Part shown: piece by piece, positions 47,002 to 57,004 of the stretch | How positions within the stretch are numbered: the first letter of the stretch is position 1 | Layout: each line of letters begins with the position of its first letter | Source of the DNA: Caldalkalibacillus uzonensis | Lineage (GTDB): Bacteria > Bacillota > Bacilli > Caldalkalibacillales > Caldalkalibacillaceae | DNA length: 64,000 bases | Reading direction: 5' to 3' | NCBI RefSeq assembly: GCF_030814135.1 | Contig: NZ_JAUSUQ010000008.1 | Span: forward strand, 1 to 64,000 | Program-made: the position numbers and the translations under genes | Notes under the pieces: model-generated | Database searches by the model: none | What the model saw: the letters and a program-made list of their open reading frames with translations, nothing else | Told to the model about the DNA's origin: nothing

Positions 47002-47742
47002 ATGAAAAAATTAGCTTTAGGCTTAACCATGGCCTTTACCATTTCAGCAGCTGTGGCCTGCGCACCAGCCGACGACACGGCTTATGAAGGATACCGTGCT
47101 CCAGACCGTCAAGAAGTGAGGCAAGATGTTCGCGGCTTTGATGCCAACCGGCAAGATATGTGGGGCGGTTTTACCCGTAACCGACAATTTGGCCGCTATG
47201 ATGATACTGGCATGAGAGGATTGAGACAGTATCATCGCTATGGTGAGCGCGGCATGTTTGAGCGGTATGGCGATCCTATGGGGCCACGTGACCGTACCCT
47301 TGGCTATGATTGGATGAGGGGAGATCTCAGGCTGAGGGACGGTGAGAATGCAGGTGGGATTGGTGGGCAAACCGGGATAGGAAGGACCGATCAATTTGCT
47401 CAGCCTGATATGCGCTTAGCACAGCGTCTGACTGACCGTTGTCAAAATATTCCGGGTGTGCGCAATGCGGAAGTCATCGTGTATGAAGATGACGTCATTG
47501 TTGGTGTGCAGCCTGAACAAGGTCAAAATGAAGAAGAGCTTGAGTCCCGGGTTGAGTCTGCTTTAAGGGATCAGGTCAGAGGTAAAGAGATCACTTGCAT
47601 CACCGATCGTGACCAATTTAACCGTTTGGGTGAAATTAATCGCGGTCTGCGTGATGGACAGCCTATTGGCAACTTTGCCCGCGATCTTGGTGACATGATT
47701 CAAGATGTCGGGCGTGCTGTCACTGAACCTTTCAGACGATAA
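47002..47742 (+). CDS. YhcN/YlaJ-family spore lipoprotein (CoxA-like)
   Basis: 246 residues. Lipoprotein signal peptide with lipobox AVAC, so the mature chain starts at Cys20. The middle (25-130) is rich in Arg, Gly, Asp and Tyr (repeated RYG, RYD, RGM) and looks disordered. The C-terminal YhcN/YlaJ domain covers about 135-245 (RCQNIPGVRNAEVIVYEDDVIVGV). In B. subtilis CoxA (YrbB), a cortex-associated member of this family, sits between safA and yebC, as this gene does. Start ATG two bases after the end of its hairpin. Confidence 0.82.
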   Translation: MKKLALGLTMAFTISAAVACAPADDTAYEGYRAPDRQEVRQDVRGFDANRQDMWGGFTRNRQFGRYDDTGMRGLRQYHRYGERGMFERYGDPMGPRDRTLGYDWMRGDLRLRDGENAGGIGGQTGIGRTDQFAQPDMRLAQRLTDRCQNIPGVRNAEVIVYEDDVIVGVQPEQGQNEEELESRVESALRDQVRGKEITCITDRDQFNRLGEINRGLRDGQPIGNFARDLGDMIQDVGRAVTEPFRR

Positions 47743-47771
47743 CCTCCTTACCCAATCATGTAACTTGTAAT

Positions 47772-47803
47772 GAGCAGGTGCTGTTGGCCTGCTCTTTTTT
47801 TTT
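47772..47803 (+). terminator. terminator after the CoxA-like gene
   Basis: GAGCAGG (47772-47778) / CCTGCTC (47788-47794) followed by nine T. Confidence 0.92.
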
Positions 47804-47864
47804 CAATGTTCCTGTGCTAAACTGTATACGTCATAATGAACAGTTGTTATACGGAGGGAAAGTA

Positions 47865-48590
47865 ATGGCTGGACATTCGAAATGGAAAAATATACAGCAT
47901 CGCAAAGAAAGACAGGATGCCAAACGGGCTAAAATTTTTACCAAAATATCAAAAGAGATTTTTGCAGCGGTGAAAAGCGGGGGAGCGGATCCTGAGCAGA
48001 ACACCCGCTTGCGCATGGCTTTGCAGAAGGCCAAACAAGCCAACATGCCCAGCGACAACATTCAGCGCACCATCAAAAAAGCGACAGGTGATGTTGAAGG
48101 GGTAACCTATGAGGAAATCGTGTATGAAGGCTACGGTCCTCATGGTGTAGCCATTATGGTGGATGTGTTGACGGACAACCGTAACCGCTCTGCAGCAGAA
48201 GTGCGCCATTTGTTCAGCAAATACGGCGGCAACCTGGGAGAAAGCGGGTGCGTCGCTTATTTGTTCGAGCGCAAAGGATTGCTTGAAATTAATAAACAGG
48301 AGTTACCACTGGAGGAAGATGAGCTCATGCTGGTGGCCATTGAGGCTGGTGCGGAAGATTTACGGGTAGAAGAAGACCGGTATGAAGTGGTGACGACCCC
48401 GAGTGATTATGAAACGGTCAAGGAGACCTTGGAGAAGGAAAACATTCCGCTGGCTGAGGCCCAGGTCACGATGCTGCCTGCCACAACCGTTCAGCTCGAT
48501 GATGAGCAAAAAGAACAAGTGCTGAAGCTCATTGATGCTTTGGAAGACAATGATGATGTGCAAAACGTCTACACCAATGTAGACTGGTAG
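47865..48590 (+). CDS. yebC: YebC/PmpR-family protein
   Basis: 241 residues. Family signature MAGHSKWKNIQHRKERQDAKR and the downstream YEEIVYEGYGPHGVAIMV. YebC1-type proteins help ribosomes through proline-rich stretches, others bind promoters; in this group the translation role is the better-supported one. The start is ATG 47865 after ACGGAGGGAAA, not the earlier frame position inside the previous terminator. Confidence 0.96.
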   Translation: MAGHSKWKNIQHRKERQDAKRAKIFTKISKEIFAAVKSGGADPEQNTRLRMALQKAKQANMPSDNIQRTIKKATGDVEGVTYEEIVYEGYGPHGVAIMVDVLTDNRNRSAAEVRHLFSKYGGNLGESGCVAYLFERKGLLEINKQELPLEEDELMLVAIEAGAEDLRVEEDRYEVVTTPSDYETVKETLEKENIPLAEAQVTMLPATTVQLDDEQKEQVLKLIDALEDNDDVQNVYTNVDW

Positions 48591-48638
48591 CCCGGCCGCT
48601 GGCAGATGTATACCCCTTGGGCAAGCTGGAGATAATGA

Positions 48639-48668
48639 GAAAAAACCAGTAGACAAAGGGGTTTTTTC
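48639..48668 (+). terminator. hairpin between yebC and bofC, covering the bofC ribosome site
   Basis: GAAAAAACC (48639-48647) / GGTTTTTTC (48660-48668). It has the layout of a terminator for yebC (T run in the 3' arm), and the loop and 3' arm contain AAAGGGG, the ribosome site of bofC at 48670. Confidence 0.6.
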
Positions 48669-48669
48669 A

Positions 48670-49044
48670 ATGTCCATCTGGAGAAAATTAAAGAAATTGT
48701 TACGCAGCAGAAAAGGCCTTATTGCTCTTGCCACCATTCTCATTTGTTTGACGGTCTATGCCATGATGTTTACTGGGGCGGATGAAGAAAGCCGGGAAGT
48801 GATGTCTTATGAACAGGGACAGCTCTTTTTCGGCTTGTCCAAAGAAGGCGTGTTAACCCTGTACCAAGGTCCTCCGGAAGATAACCAGGTGATTGAGACC
48901 TTTTTTCGCATTGATACCGACTTGTTGAAATCAGAACTTCCCGAAGAGAAACTTCGGCAATTAAAAACCGGTATCCGGATTAATAATGCTGAGGATTATG
49001 AAACGGTCATTGCCACCTTTAAACCGTTTGCTGCAGAGTATTAG
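48670..49044 (+). CDS. bofC: BofC-like protein, short form with C-terminal domain only
   Basis: 124 residues. One membrane or signal segment at about 17-35 (LIALATILICLTVYAMMF) and then the BofC C-terminal domain (about 48-122, YEQGQLFFGLSKEGVLTLY to NAEDYETVIATFKPF). In B. subtilis BofC is about 170 residues and has an additional N-terminal domain; it restrains SpoIVB, the forespore protease that triggers sigma-K processing. The gene lies between yebC and ruv, as bofC does there. The shorter form and the absence of the N-terminal domain make the inhibitory function uncertain. Confidence 0.78.
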   Translation: MSIWRKLKKLLRSRKGLIALATILICLTVYAMMFTGADEESREVMSYEQGQLFFGLSKEGVLTLYQGPPEDNQVIETFFRIDTDLLKSELPEEKLRQLKTGIRINNAEDYETVIATFKPFAAEY

Positions 49045-49075
49045 GGCTCTGTAGCTTTTTTGCTTGGTCAAAATA

Positions 49076-49084
49076 TGGTACAAT
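49076..49084 (+). promoter_or_regulatory. possible extended -10 promoter of the ruv operon
   Basis: TGGTACAAT: TACAAT at 49079-49084 with TGN at 49076. The -35 is a T-rich stretch of poor match. It lies about 55 bases before ruvC. Confidence 0.45.
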
Positions 49085-49141
49085 ACTGAACATGCATGGA
49101 ATATATGTTCGTTGAGAGACAGGGATAGGGGAGGAAGCGGA

Positions 49142-49648
49142 TTGATTATTTTAGGAATTGACCCGGGGATTGCCATCGTGGGTTTTGCGGTTGTGCAAAA
49201 AGACGGCAGACGGCTTAAACCGCTGCAGTATGGCACACTGACAACCAAGCCGGACTTAACGACACCGGCCCGCCTGAGACAGATTTACCGCGGCATGACC
49301 ACCCTCCTTAGTGAATACAAACCGGACGTGCTGGCCATTGAAAAGCTGTTTTTTAACCGCAATGTGACCACAGCATTTACAGTGGGACAGGCCAGGGGCG
49401 TGATGCTGTTGGCCGCTGAAGAGGCCGGTGTGCCGGTTGTGGAATACACGCCCCTGCAGGTCAAACAGGCCGTGGTGGGCTATGGGGTGGCCGAAAAGCG
49501 GCAGGTACAGGAAATGGTTAAAATGTTACTGGGGCTCAGTGAACGCCCTAAGCCTGATGATGCCGCTGATGCCTTGGCTGTGGCGATCTGCCATGCCCAC
49601 TCAGTCCAGCTGGAGGGTCAACTGCTGCGGAAGGGGCTGAGGGGATGA
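49142..49648 (+). CDS. ruvC: Holliday junction resolvase RuvC
   Basis: 168 residues. RNase H-like nuclease; acidic residues Asp7 (LGIDPG), Glu67 (LAIEKLFF) and the Asp cluster in KPDDAADALA near residues 139-143. Cuts Holliday junctions with RuvA and RuvB. TTG start after GGGGAGGAAG. The B. subtilis model lacks RuvC and uses RecU; other Bacillota have both. Overlaps the ruvA start by four bases. Confidence 0.95.
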   Translation: MIILGIDPGIAIVGFAVVQKDGRRLKPLQYGTLTTKPDLTTPARLRQIYRGMTTLLSEYKPDVLAIEKLFFNRNVTTAFTVGQARGVMLLAAEEAGVPVVEYTPLQVKQAVVGYGVAEKRQVQEMVKMLLGLSERPKPDDAADALAVAICHAHSVQLEGQLLRKGLRG

Positions 49649-50289
49649 TCGACTATATTAAAGGCAAGTTGACTCATGTTGATCTTCGCTATGTGGTGGT
49701 GGAAACAGGGGGCATTGGTTATCAGGTGATTACTGGCAACCCCTTTCAATTTCGGCGGCAGGAAGGGGAAGAGGTGCTGATCTATACATACCAATATGTT
49801 CGTGAGGATGTGCTTGCCCTGTACGGTTTCGGGACACGAGGGGAGCGCACGCTGTTTGCCAAACTGTTGGGTGTGTCCGGGGTGGGTCCTAAGGCGGCGC
49901 TGGCCATTGTGGCAGCAGCGAGTCCGGCTCAAATTATTCTGGCCATTCAAAACGAAGATTTGTCCTTTTTAACCAAATTCCCGGGGATTGGCAAAAAAAC
50001 GGCCCAGCGCATGATTGTGGATCTCAAAGATAAAGTGAATGAACTTGCTGAGGGCGGGAATATAGGAGGAGATGCCCTCCACAACGCCCACCAAGTGACC
50101 GCAGGACATGGGCCGGGAGAAGAAGCAGGCGAGAACATGGTCTTGCAGGAAGCACTGGCTGCCTTGGAGGCCTTGGGTTACGGAGAAAAGGAAGTGAAAC
50201 GGATTCTTCCCGAATTGAAACAGCACATTCAATCCGGTGCAACCACGGAAGCGGTGATCAAGCTGGGCTTGAAATTGCTCATGCGTTAG
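49645..50289 (+). CDS. ruvA: Holliday junction branch migration protein RuvA
   Basis: 214 residues. OB-fold N terminus (MIDYIKGKLTHVDLRYVVVE), two helix-hairpin-helix motifs (LLGVSGVGPKAALAIV and LTKFPGIGKKTAQRM), and a C-terminal domain III (about 155-212) that contacts RuvB. ATG start overlaps the ruvC stop (ATGA). Confidence 0.97.
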   Translation: MIDYIKGKLTHVDLRYVVVETGGIGYQVITGNPFQFRRQEGEEVLIYTYQYVREDVLALYGFGTRGERTLFAKLLGVSGVGPKAALAIVAAASPAQIILAIQNEDLSFLTKFPGIGKKTAQRMIVDLKDKVNELAEGGNIGGDALHNAHQVTAGHGPGEEAGENMVLQEALAALEALGYGEKEVKRILPELKQHIQSGATTEAVIKLGLKLLMR

Positions 50290-50313
50290 ATTAAGGAATG
50301 GGAGTTGGATGGG

Positions 50314-51315
50314 ATGGAAGAGCGGATCATAACCTCCCACATGACTGAACATGACCACGAAGTCGAATTTAGTTTGCGTCCCCGGTATTTGCAAGAATAC
50401 ATCGGCCAGGCGCAAGTGAAGGAAAATTTAAAGGTGTTTATTGAAGCGGCCAAAATGCGCCAAGAAGCTTTGGATCACGTGCTGTTGTATGGGCCGCCTG
50501 GCTTGGGCAAAACAACACTGTGTCATATCATTGCCAACGAGTTAGGTGTGAAGCTGTATACCACATCAGGCCCAGCTATTGAGCGGGCCGGTGATTTGGC
50601 CGCGATTTTAACCAATCTGGAGCAAGGGGATGTGCTGTTTATTGATGAGATACACCGCTTGCACCGCAGTGTGGAAGAGGTTTTATACCCGGCCATGGAA
50701 GATTATTGCCTGGACATCATGATTGGCAAGGGACCCAGCGCCCGTTCGGTCAGACTTGATCTGCCGCCGTTTACTCTGGTGGGGGCCACCACAAGGGCTG
50801 GGCAACTCTCCTCTCCGCTCAGGGATCGTTTTGGCGTGGTCAGCCGCCTGCAATATTATACGGTTGAGGAATTAAGCTTGATTATTACCCGCGCCGCTGA
50901 TTTGTTGCAGGTGGAGATCCGCGGAGAAGCAGCGGTGGAAATTGCCCGCCGTTCCCGGGGCACACCGCGTATTGCCAACCGTTTGTTAAAACGGGTGCGT
51001 GATTTTGCCCAGGTGATAGGTGATGGAATGATCACGGAAGAGGTCACCCATGCAGCACTGGAAAAATTGCAGGTAGATGCCTATGGTTTGGATCATATTG
51101 ACCATCAGTACCTGCAAGCCATTATCCGCCATTTTAGAGGGGGACCGGTAGGCGTGGAAACCATTGCGGCCATGATTGGTGAAGAAGTAGACACGATAGA
51201 AGATGTGTATGAACCTTATCTGATGCAAATTGGTTTCTTGCAGCGCACCCCGCGGGGACGGATGGTGACCCCCCGCGCTTATGAGCACTTTCAGCTTGAT
51301 CCCCCTGAACGATAG
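50314..51315 (+). CDS. ruvB: Holliday junction branch migration ATPase RuvB
   Basis: 333 residues. AAA+ motor: Walker [12 protein letters not shown], Walker [11 protein letters not shown], sensor [17 protein letters not shown], and a C-terminal winged helix. Hexamer that drives branch migration with RuvA. I place the start at ATG 50314, 10 bases after GGGAG, in preference to TTG 50305 which is too close to that site. Confidence 0.97.
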   Translation: MEERIITSHMTEHDHEVEFSLRPRYLQEYIGQAQVKENLKVFIEAAKMRQEALDHVLLYGPPGLGKTTLCHIIANELGVKLYTTSGPAIERAGDLAAILTNLEQGDVLFIDEIHRLHRSVEEVLYPAMEDYCLDIMIGKGPSARSVRLDLPPFTLVGATTRAGQLSSPLRDRFGVVSRLQYYTVEELSLIITRAADLLQVEIRGEAAVEIARRSRGTPRIANRLLKRVRDFAQVIGDGMITEEVTHAALEKLQVDAYGLDHIDHQYLQAIIRHFRGGPVGVETIAAMIGEEVDTIEDVYEPYLMQIGFLQRTPRGRMVTPRAYEHFQLDPPER

Positions 51316-51325
51316 GAGTATGACG

Positions 51326-52354
51326 ATGAGAGTGGATGAATTTGATTTTGAACTGCCTGAAGAATTAATCGCTCAACAACCATTGGCGGACCGTTCCAGC
51401 TCCCGGCTGCTCCACCTGGACAAGCAAAGCGGTGCTGTCTCTCACCGCCGCTTTGTTGATATCGTCCACCTTTTAAAGGCCGGGGATGTGTTGGTTCTGA
51501 ACGATACCAAGGTGTTGCCTGCCCGGCTGTTTGGGGTGAAGGAAAACACCGGGGCCAAAGTGGAGGTCCTTTTGCTCAAACAGTTGGAAGGGGATACTTG
51601 GGAAACACTGGTCAAACCGGCCAAACGGGTTAAGCCCGGAGTCACTTTAAATTTCGGTGACGGACGGCTACGGGCAACATGCACAGGCAGCACAGATGCA
51701 GGAGGCCGTGTTTTGCACTTTGCCTACGCAGGCATCTTTCAGGAATTATTGGCTGAACTGGGCCAGATGCCCTTGCCCCCTTACATTAAAGCGCAATTGG
51801 ATGATCCTGACCGCTACCAGACGGTGTATGCCCGCCATGAAGGCTCGGCAGCCGCACCTACTGCCGGCTTGCATTTTACCCCTGCCATTTTGCAGGCGTT
51901 AAAAGCTAAAGGGGTGATGCTCAGTTACATTACCTTGCATGTTGGTTTGGGCACCTTCCGTCCTGTTCAGGTGGACGAGGTCGAAGAGCATAAAATGCAT
52001 GCCGAATTTTTTCAGATGTCGGCCCGCACGGCACAGATGCTGAATCAAGCCCAGCATGAGGGACGGCGCATTATCGCTGTCGGCACCACTTCTGTGCGCA
52101 CCCTGGAAACGGTCGCCCGGGATTACCAGGGAGAATTCAGGGCTTGTTCAGGCTGGACCGATATTTTTATCTATCCCGGTTTTCGCTTTCAAGCCATTAG
52201 CGGCATGCTGACCAACTTCCATCTGCCCAAATCCACTTTGATTATGCTGGTCAGTGCCTTTGCTGGCAATGAGACCATCATGCGGGCCTACAGGGAGGCC
52301 GTACAGGAACGCTATCGTTTTTTCAGCTTTGGAGACGCCATGCTGATCGTGTAG
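51326..52354 (+). CDS. queA: S-adenosylmethionine:tRNA ribosyltransferase-isomerase
   Basis: 342 residues. Transfers the ribosyl group of S-adenosylmethionine to preQ1 in tRNA to make epoxyqueuosine. N terminus [17 protein letters not shown], the LLHLDKQSG stretch, the [13 protein letters not shown] motif and the [19 protein letters not shown] segment are the family landmarks. Start at ATG 51326, seven bases after AGGAG. Lies with tgt in the queuosine pathway order. Confidence 0.97.
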   Translation: MRVDEFDFELPEELIAQQPLADRSSSRLLHLDKQSGAVSHRRFVDIVHLLKAGDVLVLNDTKVLPARLFGVKENTGAKVEVLLLKQLEGDTWETLVKPAKRVKPGVTLNFGDGRLRATCTGSTDAGGRVLHFAYAGIFQELLAELGQMPLPPYIKAQLDDPDRYQTVYARHEGSAAAPTAGLHFTPAILQALKAKGVMLSYITLHVGLGTFRPVQVDEVEEHKMHAEFFQMSARTAQMLNQAQHEGRRIIAVGTTSVRTLETVARDYQGEFRACSGWTDIFIYPGFRFQAISGMLTNFHLPKSTLIMLVSAFAGNETIMRAYREAVQERYRFFSFGDAMLIV

Positions 52355-52399
52355 CATGCTGCTAATTGTGCAGAATGGACCACAGCGGCGCAGGTTTAG

Positions 52400-53560
<1,161 letters not shown>

Positions 53561-53606
53561 TTGCATACTTGTCCCTCAGGTGGCATAAATATTTTACGGG
53601 CAAGGG

Positions 53607-53635
53607 TTGTCAGGCCTGTCACGTTTTTATACAAT
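53607..53635 (+). promoter_or_regulatory. sigma-A-type promoter of yajC
   Basis: TTGTCA (53607-53612), 17 bases, TACAAT (53630-53635), 45 bases before the yajC start. Confidence 0.65.
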
Positions 53636-53679
53636 TAAGAGCATAGCCAACCACTCATTGGAGAAGGAGTGAATGATCA

Positions 53680-53949
53680 ATGGAAGAATTGATGGGCTTT
53701 CTGTTGCCCTTAGCTTTAATGTTTGCCATTTTTTACTTTTTGCTGATCCGTCCTCAGCAGAAACGTCAGCGGGAACGCAACCAGATGCTGGCCAATTTGC
53801 AAAAGGGAGACAAGGTGATCACGATTGGCGGATTGCACGGCACTATTGTGGATCTGACAGAGGAAAAAGTGACTTTGAAAGTGGCCGACAATGTGCGTTT
53901 AACATTTGAACGGAGTGCGGTCAATGCTGTTGTCAACGATAACAACTAA
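53680..53949 (+). CDS. yajC: preprotein translocase subunit YajC
   Basis: 89 residues. One membrane segment (about 5-24, MGFLLPLALMFAIFYFLLIR) followed by the conserved PQQKRQRERNQML and LQKGDKVITIGGLHGTI. Associates with SecD and SecF, which are encoded about 4 kb downstream. ATG start after AAGGAG. Ends at a convergent terminator with yrzE. Confidence 0.96.
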   Translation: MEELMGFLLPLALMFAIFYFLLIRPQQKRQRERNQMLANLQKGDKVITIGGLHGTIVDLTEEKVTLKVADNVRLTFERSAVNAVVNDNN

Positions 53950-53969
53950 TCGGGTACATAGCTGAACTG

Positions 53970-54015
53970 AAAAACCCTCACCTCCAAGTACGAACTTGGC
54001 AGGAGAGGGTTTTTT
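53970..54015 (+). terminator. bidirectional terminator between yajC and the - strand yrzE
   Basis: AAAACCCTC (53971-53979) pairs with GAGGGTTTT (54004-54012), with inner CTCC/GGAG and AAGT/ACTT pairs, flanked by A and T runs on both sides. It serves yajC and, read the other way, the gene on the - strand. Confidence 0.88.
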
Positions 54016-54049
54016 GGGCAGAAGGAAGCGAAAAATTTCTGCTTCTCTT

Positions 54050-54427
54050 TTACCTTCTTTGTGGACTAAGATTGACGCCGATGATGCCTCCCAACATGGC
54101 AATCAGTAAAAATCCGCTGTACAGCATTAAGGTATACAGACTGACAGACGCATCGTAGCCCAGGAAGGAAAACAGCCAGGATAGCACAATAAAACCGAGT
54201 CCTGTCAGTCCTCCAAAATACCAGCCTTTACGCCCCGATTGATACCCTGCAATCAGTCCGCCAATCAGCACGGTGATTAAGGTGGTTGGCAGCAAAAACC
54301 ATTGCAGTGAAGTTTCCGGGACAGAGGTGAAATGCAGCACAAGGGAGAAAATAAGGCTGAGACTGAGCAGGATCATAATGATAAACAACAGTCCCATTAG
54401 AACAGGCCGCAGAGAAAGTTTCCCCAT
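54050..54427 (-). CDS. yrzE: TIGR04086-type membrane protein (YrzE-like)
   Basis: 125 residues on the - strand. Four hydrophobic segments (VLMGLLFIIMILLSLSLIF, WFLLPTTLITVLIGGLIAG, GGLTGLGFIVLSWLFSF, LMLYSGFLLIAMLGGIIGV) separated by short loops. Start ATG (complement 54425-54427) after AAAGGAGGCG; earlier in-frame positions lack a ribosome site. Same place as yrzE in B. subtilis, next to yajC. Function unknown. Confidence 0.82.
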   Translation of the reverse strand: MGKLSLRPVLMGLLFIIMILLSLSLIFSLVLHFTSVPETSLQWFLLPTTLITVLIGGLIAGYQSGRKGWYFGGLTGLGFIVLSWLFSFLGYDASVSLYTLMLYSGFLLIAMLGGIIGVNLSPQRR

Positions 54428-54591
54428 ACAAACGCCTCCTTTCTGTGCGTTACACCTGAATAGGCTTTGGTACAAGATATTCACCTGTCCCACAATTTAG
54501 CACAGTAAAATTGATTCAAGGGTGGAAAAATAACAGTTAGAAAATAAACGGCGTAATTCAAAACCAATGCCGTCAGCGGGAGGGCATTTTC

Positions 54592-55284
54592 ATGGATTTG
54601 TTGGCACTGGCGCTGCGCACCCTGTTTGTCTATTTTTTCATCCTGCTGATCATGCGCATTATGGGGAAAAGAGAAATCGGCAAGCTGTCTATTTTTGACC
54701 TGGTGGTCTCCATTATGATTGCGGAGTTGGCTGTCCTGGCTGTTGAACGACTGGATGTTCCCTTGTTTATCAGCCTGATTCCCATTGTTGTTCTGTTTTT
54801 AACCCAGATCACCTTGTCTTACATCTCCTTAAAATCAAAAACCATCCGCCAAATCGTAGACGGCAAACCTTCAGTACTAGTGGAGAATGGCCAAATACGG
54901 GAAGAAGAGATGAAAAAGCAAAGGTATAACTTGAATGATTTGCTCATGCAGCTGCGTGAAAACAATATTCAATCCTTAAGCCAGGTGGAGTTTGCCATTC
55001 TGGAGCCTTCCGGAAAATTAACGGTGATCCCCCGCGAAGAAGATAAATATGTCACCAAAAAAGACCTCCATTTGCCAGTCAGAAAAGTGGAGCGGCCGCT
55101 CATTCTGATTGAAGATGGAGAAGTAAATCATGATAACCTGCTCAAGATTGGACGCACTCTGCTATGGTTAAAACAAGAGATCAAAAAGCGAACGGGTACC
55201 TCCGCCCTCAAAGACATCTCCTTCTGCAGCTTGGATACGGACGGTGTGTTGTACATCGATTTAAAAGATAAGCCTAAGCCTTAG
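54592..55284 (+). CDS. yrbG: DUF421 membrane protein (YrbG/YetF family)
   Basis: 230 residues. Three membrane segments at the N terminus (about 1-75), then a cytoplasmic DUF421 domain with VDGKPSVLVENGQIREEEMKKQRYNLNDLLMQLRE and the FAILEPSGKLTVIPRE motif. Same gene order as B. subtilis yrbF-yrzE-yrbG-spoVB. Related YetF-type proteins are linked to sporulation and envelope functions; the mechanism is unknown. ATG start after GGGAGGG. Confidence 0.88.
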   Translation: MDLLALALRTLFVYFFILLIMRIMGKREIGKLSIFDLVVSIMIAELAVLAVERLDVPLFISLIPIVVLFLTQITLSYISLKSKTIRQIVDGKPSVLVENGQIREEEMKKQRYNLNDLLMQLRENNIQSLSQVEFAILEPSGKLTVIPREEDKYVTKKDLHLPVRKVERPLILIEDGEVNHDNLLKIGRTLLWLKQEIKKRTGTSALKDISFCSLDTDGVLYIDLKDKPKP

Positions 55285-55312
55285 CCTTAGCTTTGATTCA
55301 GAAGCGCAGCCC

Positions 55313-56902
55313 TTATCGTTTGGGAAAGAAAGGGGCGATATGTGGGCCAATGAGGGGAATACGCTCAATATCCTGGCGTCCGATCACCTTCATAACGAGC
55401 AAGGACAGAAAATAGATCCCTCCTGCAAAGAACAGGGTCAGCACCAGCGCCCATGACAATGACAGGTTAAGCTCAGACTGCAGTGACTCAAGACAATATA
55501 AGCCTCCCACAGCCATCACAGCCATGGCGATTCCCACTTTGAGTACGTCCTGAAAGTGGATGGAAAAACCCTTGATGACCTTAACCACGGAGAAAAAGTG
55601 AAGCAGCGTGACCAGACAGACGTTAATATTGATGGCTAATGCAGCACCATAAATACCCAGACTGGGACGGGAAGCCAGGATCACGATGGCCATCATCTTA
55701 ATCATGGCACCGTATAAGGTGTTCATCATTGCTGTCTTAGCCATATCCAATCCCTGCAGCGTAGCCTGCAGGGGGCTCTGGAAATACAACAGCAGAAAGA
55801 AGGGGGCCAAAAGTTTCAAAAAAGTCCCTGCTTCGGGTGTGCCATATACCACTGTTGTTAACGGTTCGGCAAAAAAGATCATCACCACCGTACTGGGAGC
55901 GCCGCAAATCAGGGCGATGCGCAGGGCCTGGTACAGGCGGCGGTGAATCAGAGCATGATGATGGGTTGCCTGAGCCTCACTGATAGCAGGAACCAGGGAG
56001 ACAGACAGCGAATAGGTGATAAACATGGGCAACATGACCAGAGGAATCGCATACCCGGACAATAGTCCGTACTGTGCGGTGGCCACGGCCGTGGCCACCC
56101 CCGCTGCTGCCAAACTTTGGGCCACCAAGATGGGTTCCAAGGTCCAAGATACTGAACCGATCAGCCCGCTGCCTGTGGCCGGCAAACCAATGCGCAATAA
56201 ATCATGCAATGTCTCCTTTCCTTTCTGCAACTGGGTAAAAAATCCTTGACGAATGCGAAATGTTTTTTTTCTTTTTCCATATTTAAAAGTGGTTAACAAA
56301 TAAAACAAGGCTGCGGCTTCCCCGATCACGACGCTAATCATGGCCCCTGCTGCGGCAAATTCAAGTCCGAGAGGCAGAAGCAAGGTAGCCAGAAAAACGA
56401 CCAGACTGATGCGCACCACCTGTTCGATCACTTGGGCGTAAGCAGAGGGGCGCATGTTTTGTTTACCTTGAAAATACCCTTTGATAACAGATGAGATGGC
56501 CACAATGGGGATAATGGGCGTTATGGCCATCAATGGCCAATAAGCCCGTTCATCTGTTAAAAACCAGGCGGAGATCACTTTGGCTCCCAGAAGAGTTAAC
56601 ACGGTACAGATGATGCTTAATACTGCAGTGATAGACAAAGAGACAACCAGGATGCGTTTGACGCGAATGCGGTCTCCCTGGGCTTCAGCTTCGGCGACCA
56701 GTTTGGAGATGGCCACGGGCAGCCCCAGGCGGGTGAGGGTAATCACCAGGATTAATATAGGCACCGCCATCATATACAAGCCAACACCCTCGGGCCCGAG
56801 AATGCGGGCCATCACAATTCTGTTGACAAACCCTAGTATTTTGGTGATAAAACCTGCTAGAATGAGAATGACAGCCCCTTGAATAAAAGATTGTTTGCTC
56901 AT
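55313..56902 (-). CDS. spoVB: stage V sporulation protein B, lipid II flippase-like (MOP superfamily)
   Basis: 529 residues on the - strand with about 14 membrane segments (polysaccharide transport/MurJ-like fold). N terminus MSKQSFIQGAVILILAGFITKILGFVNRI matches SpoVB. Required for spore cortex synthesis in B. subtilis. ATG start (complement 56900-56902); the ribosome site AAGGGA is eight bases upstream. It converges on the DUF421 gene and diverges from the export protein. Confidence 0.93.
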   Translation of the reverse strand: MSKQSFIQGAVILILAGFITKILGFVNRIVMARILGPEGVGLYMMAVPILILVITLTRLGLPVAISKLVAEAEAQGDRIRVKRILVVSLSITAVLSIICTVLTLLGAKVISAWFLTDERAYWPLMAITPIIPIVAISSVIKGYFQGKQNMRPSAYAQVIEQVVRISLVVFLATLLLPLGLEFAAAGAMISVVIGEAAALFYLLTTFKYGKRKKTFRIRQGFFTQLQKGKETLHDLLRIGLPATGSGLIGSVSWTLEPILVAQSLAAAGVATAVATAQYGLLSGYAIPLVMLPMFITYSLSVSLVPAISEAQATHHHALIHRRLYQALRIALICGAPSTVVMIFFAEPLTTVVYGTPEAGTFLKLLAPFFLLLYFQSPLQATLQGLDMAKTAMMNTLYGAMIKMMAIVILASRPSLGIYGAALAININVCLVTLLHFFSVVKVIKGFSIHFQDVLKVGIAMAVMAVGGLYCLESLQSELNLSLSWALVLTLFFAGGIYFLSLLVMKVIGRQDIERIPLIGPHIAPFFPKR

Positions 56903-57004
56903 TCCTGTGGTCCCTTCTTTCACAAAACTCTTGTCCTCTTTTAAAACTATCTATATGCTAGAAGGGACTAGGAGCATGACCAAAAGAATGTAAAGGGGAT
57001 TGAC

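Noticed and set aside
54273-54500. 75-codon open frame antisense to yrzE
   Set aside because: Shadow of yrzE; the - strand frame has the ribosome site and membrane segments.
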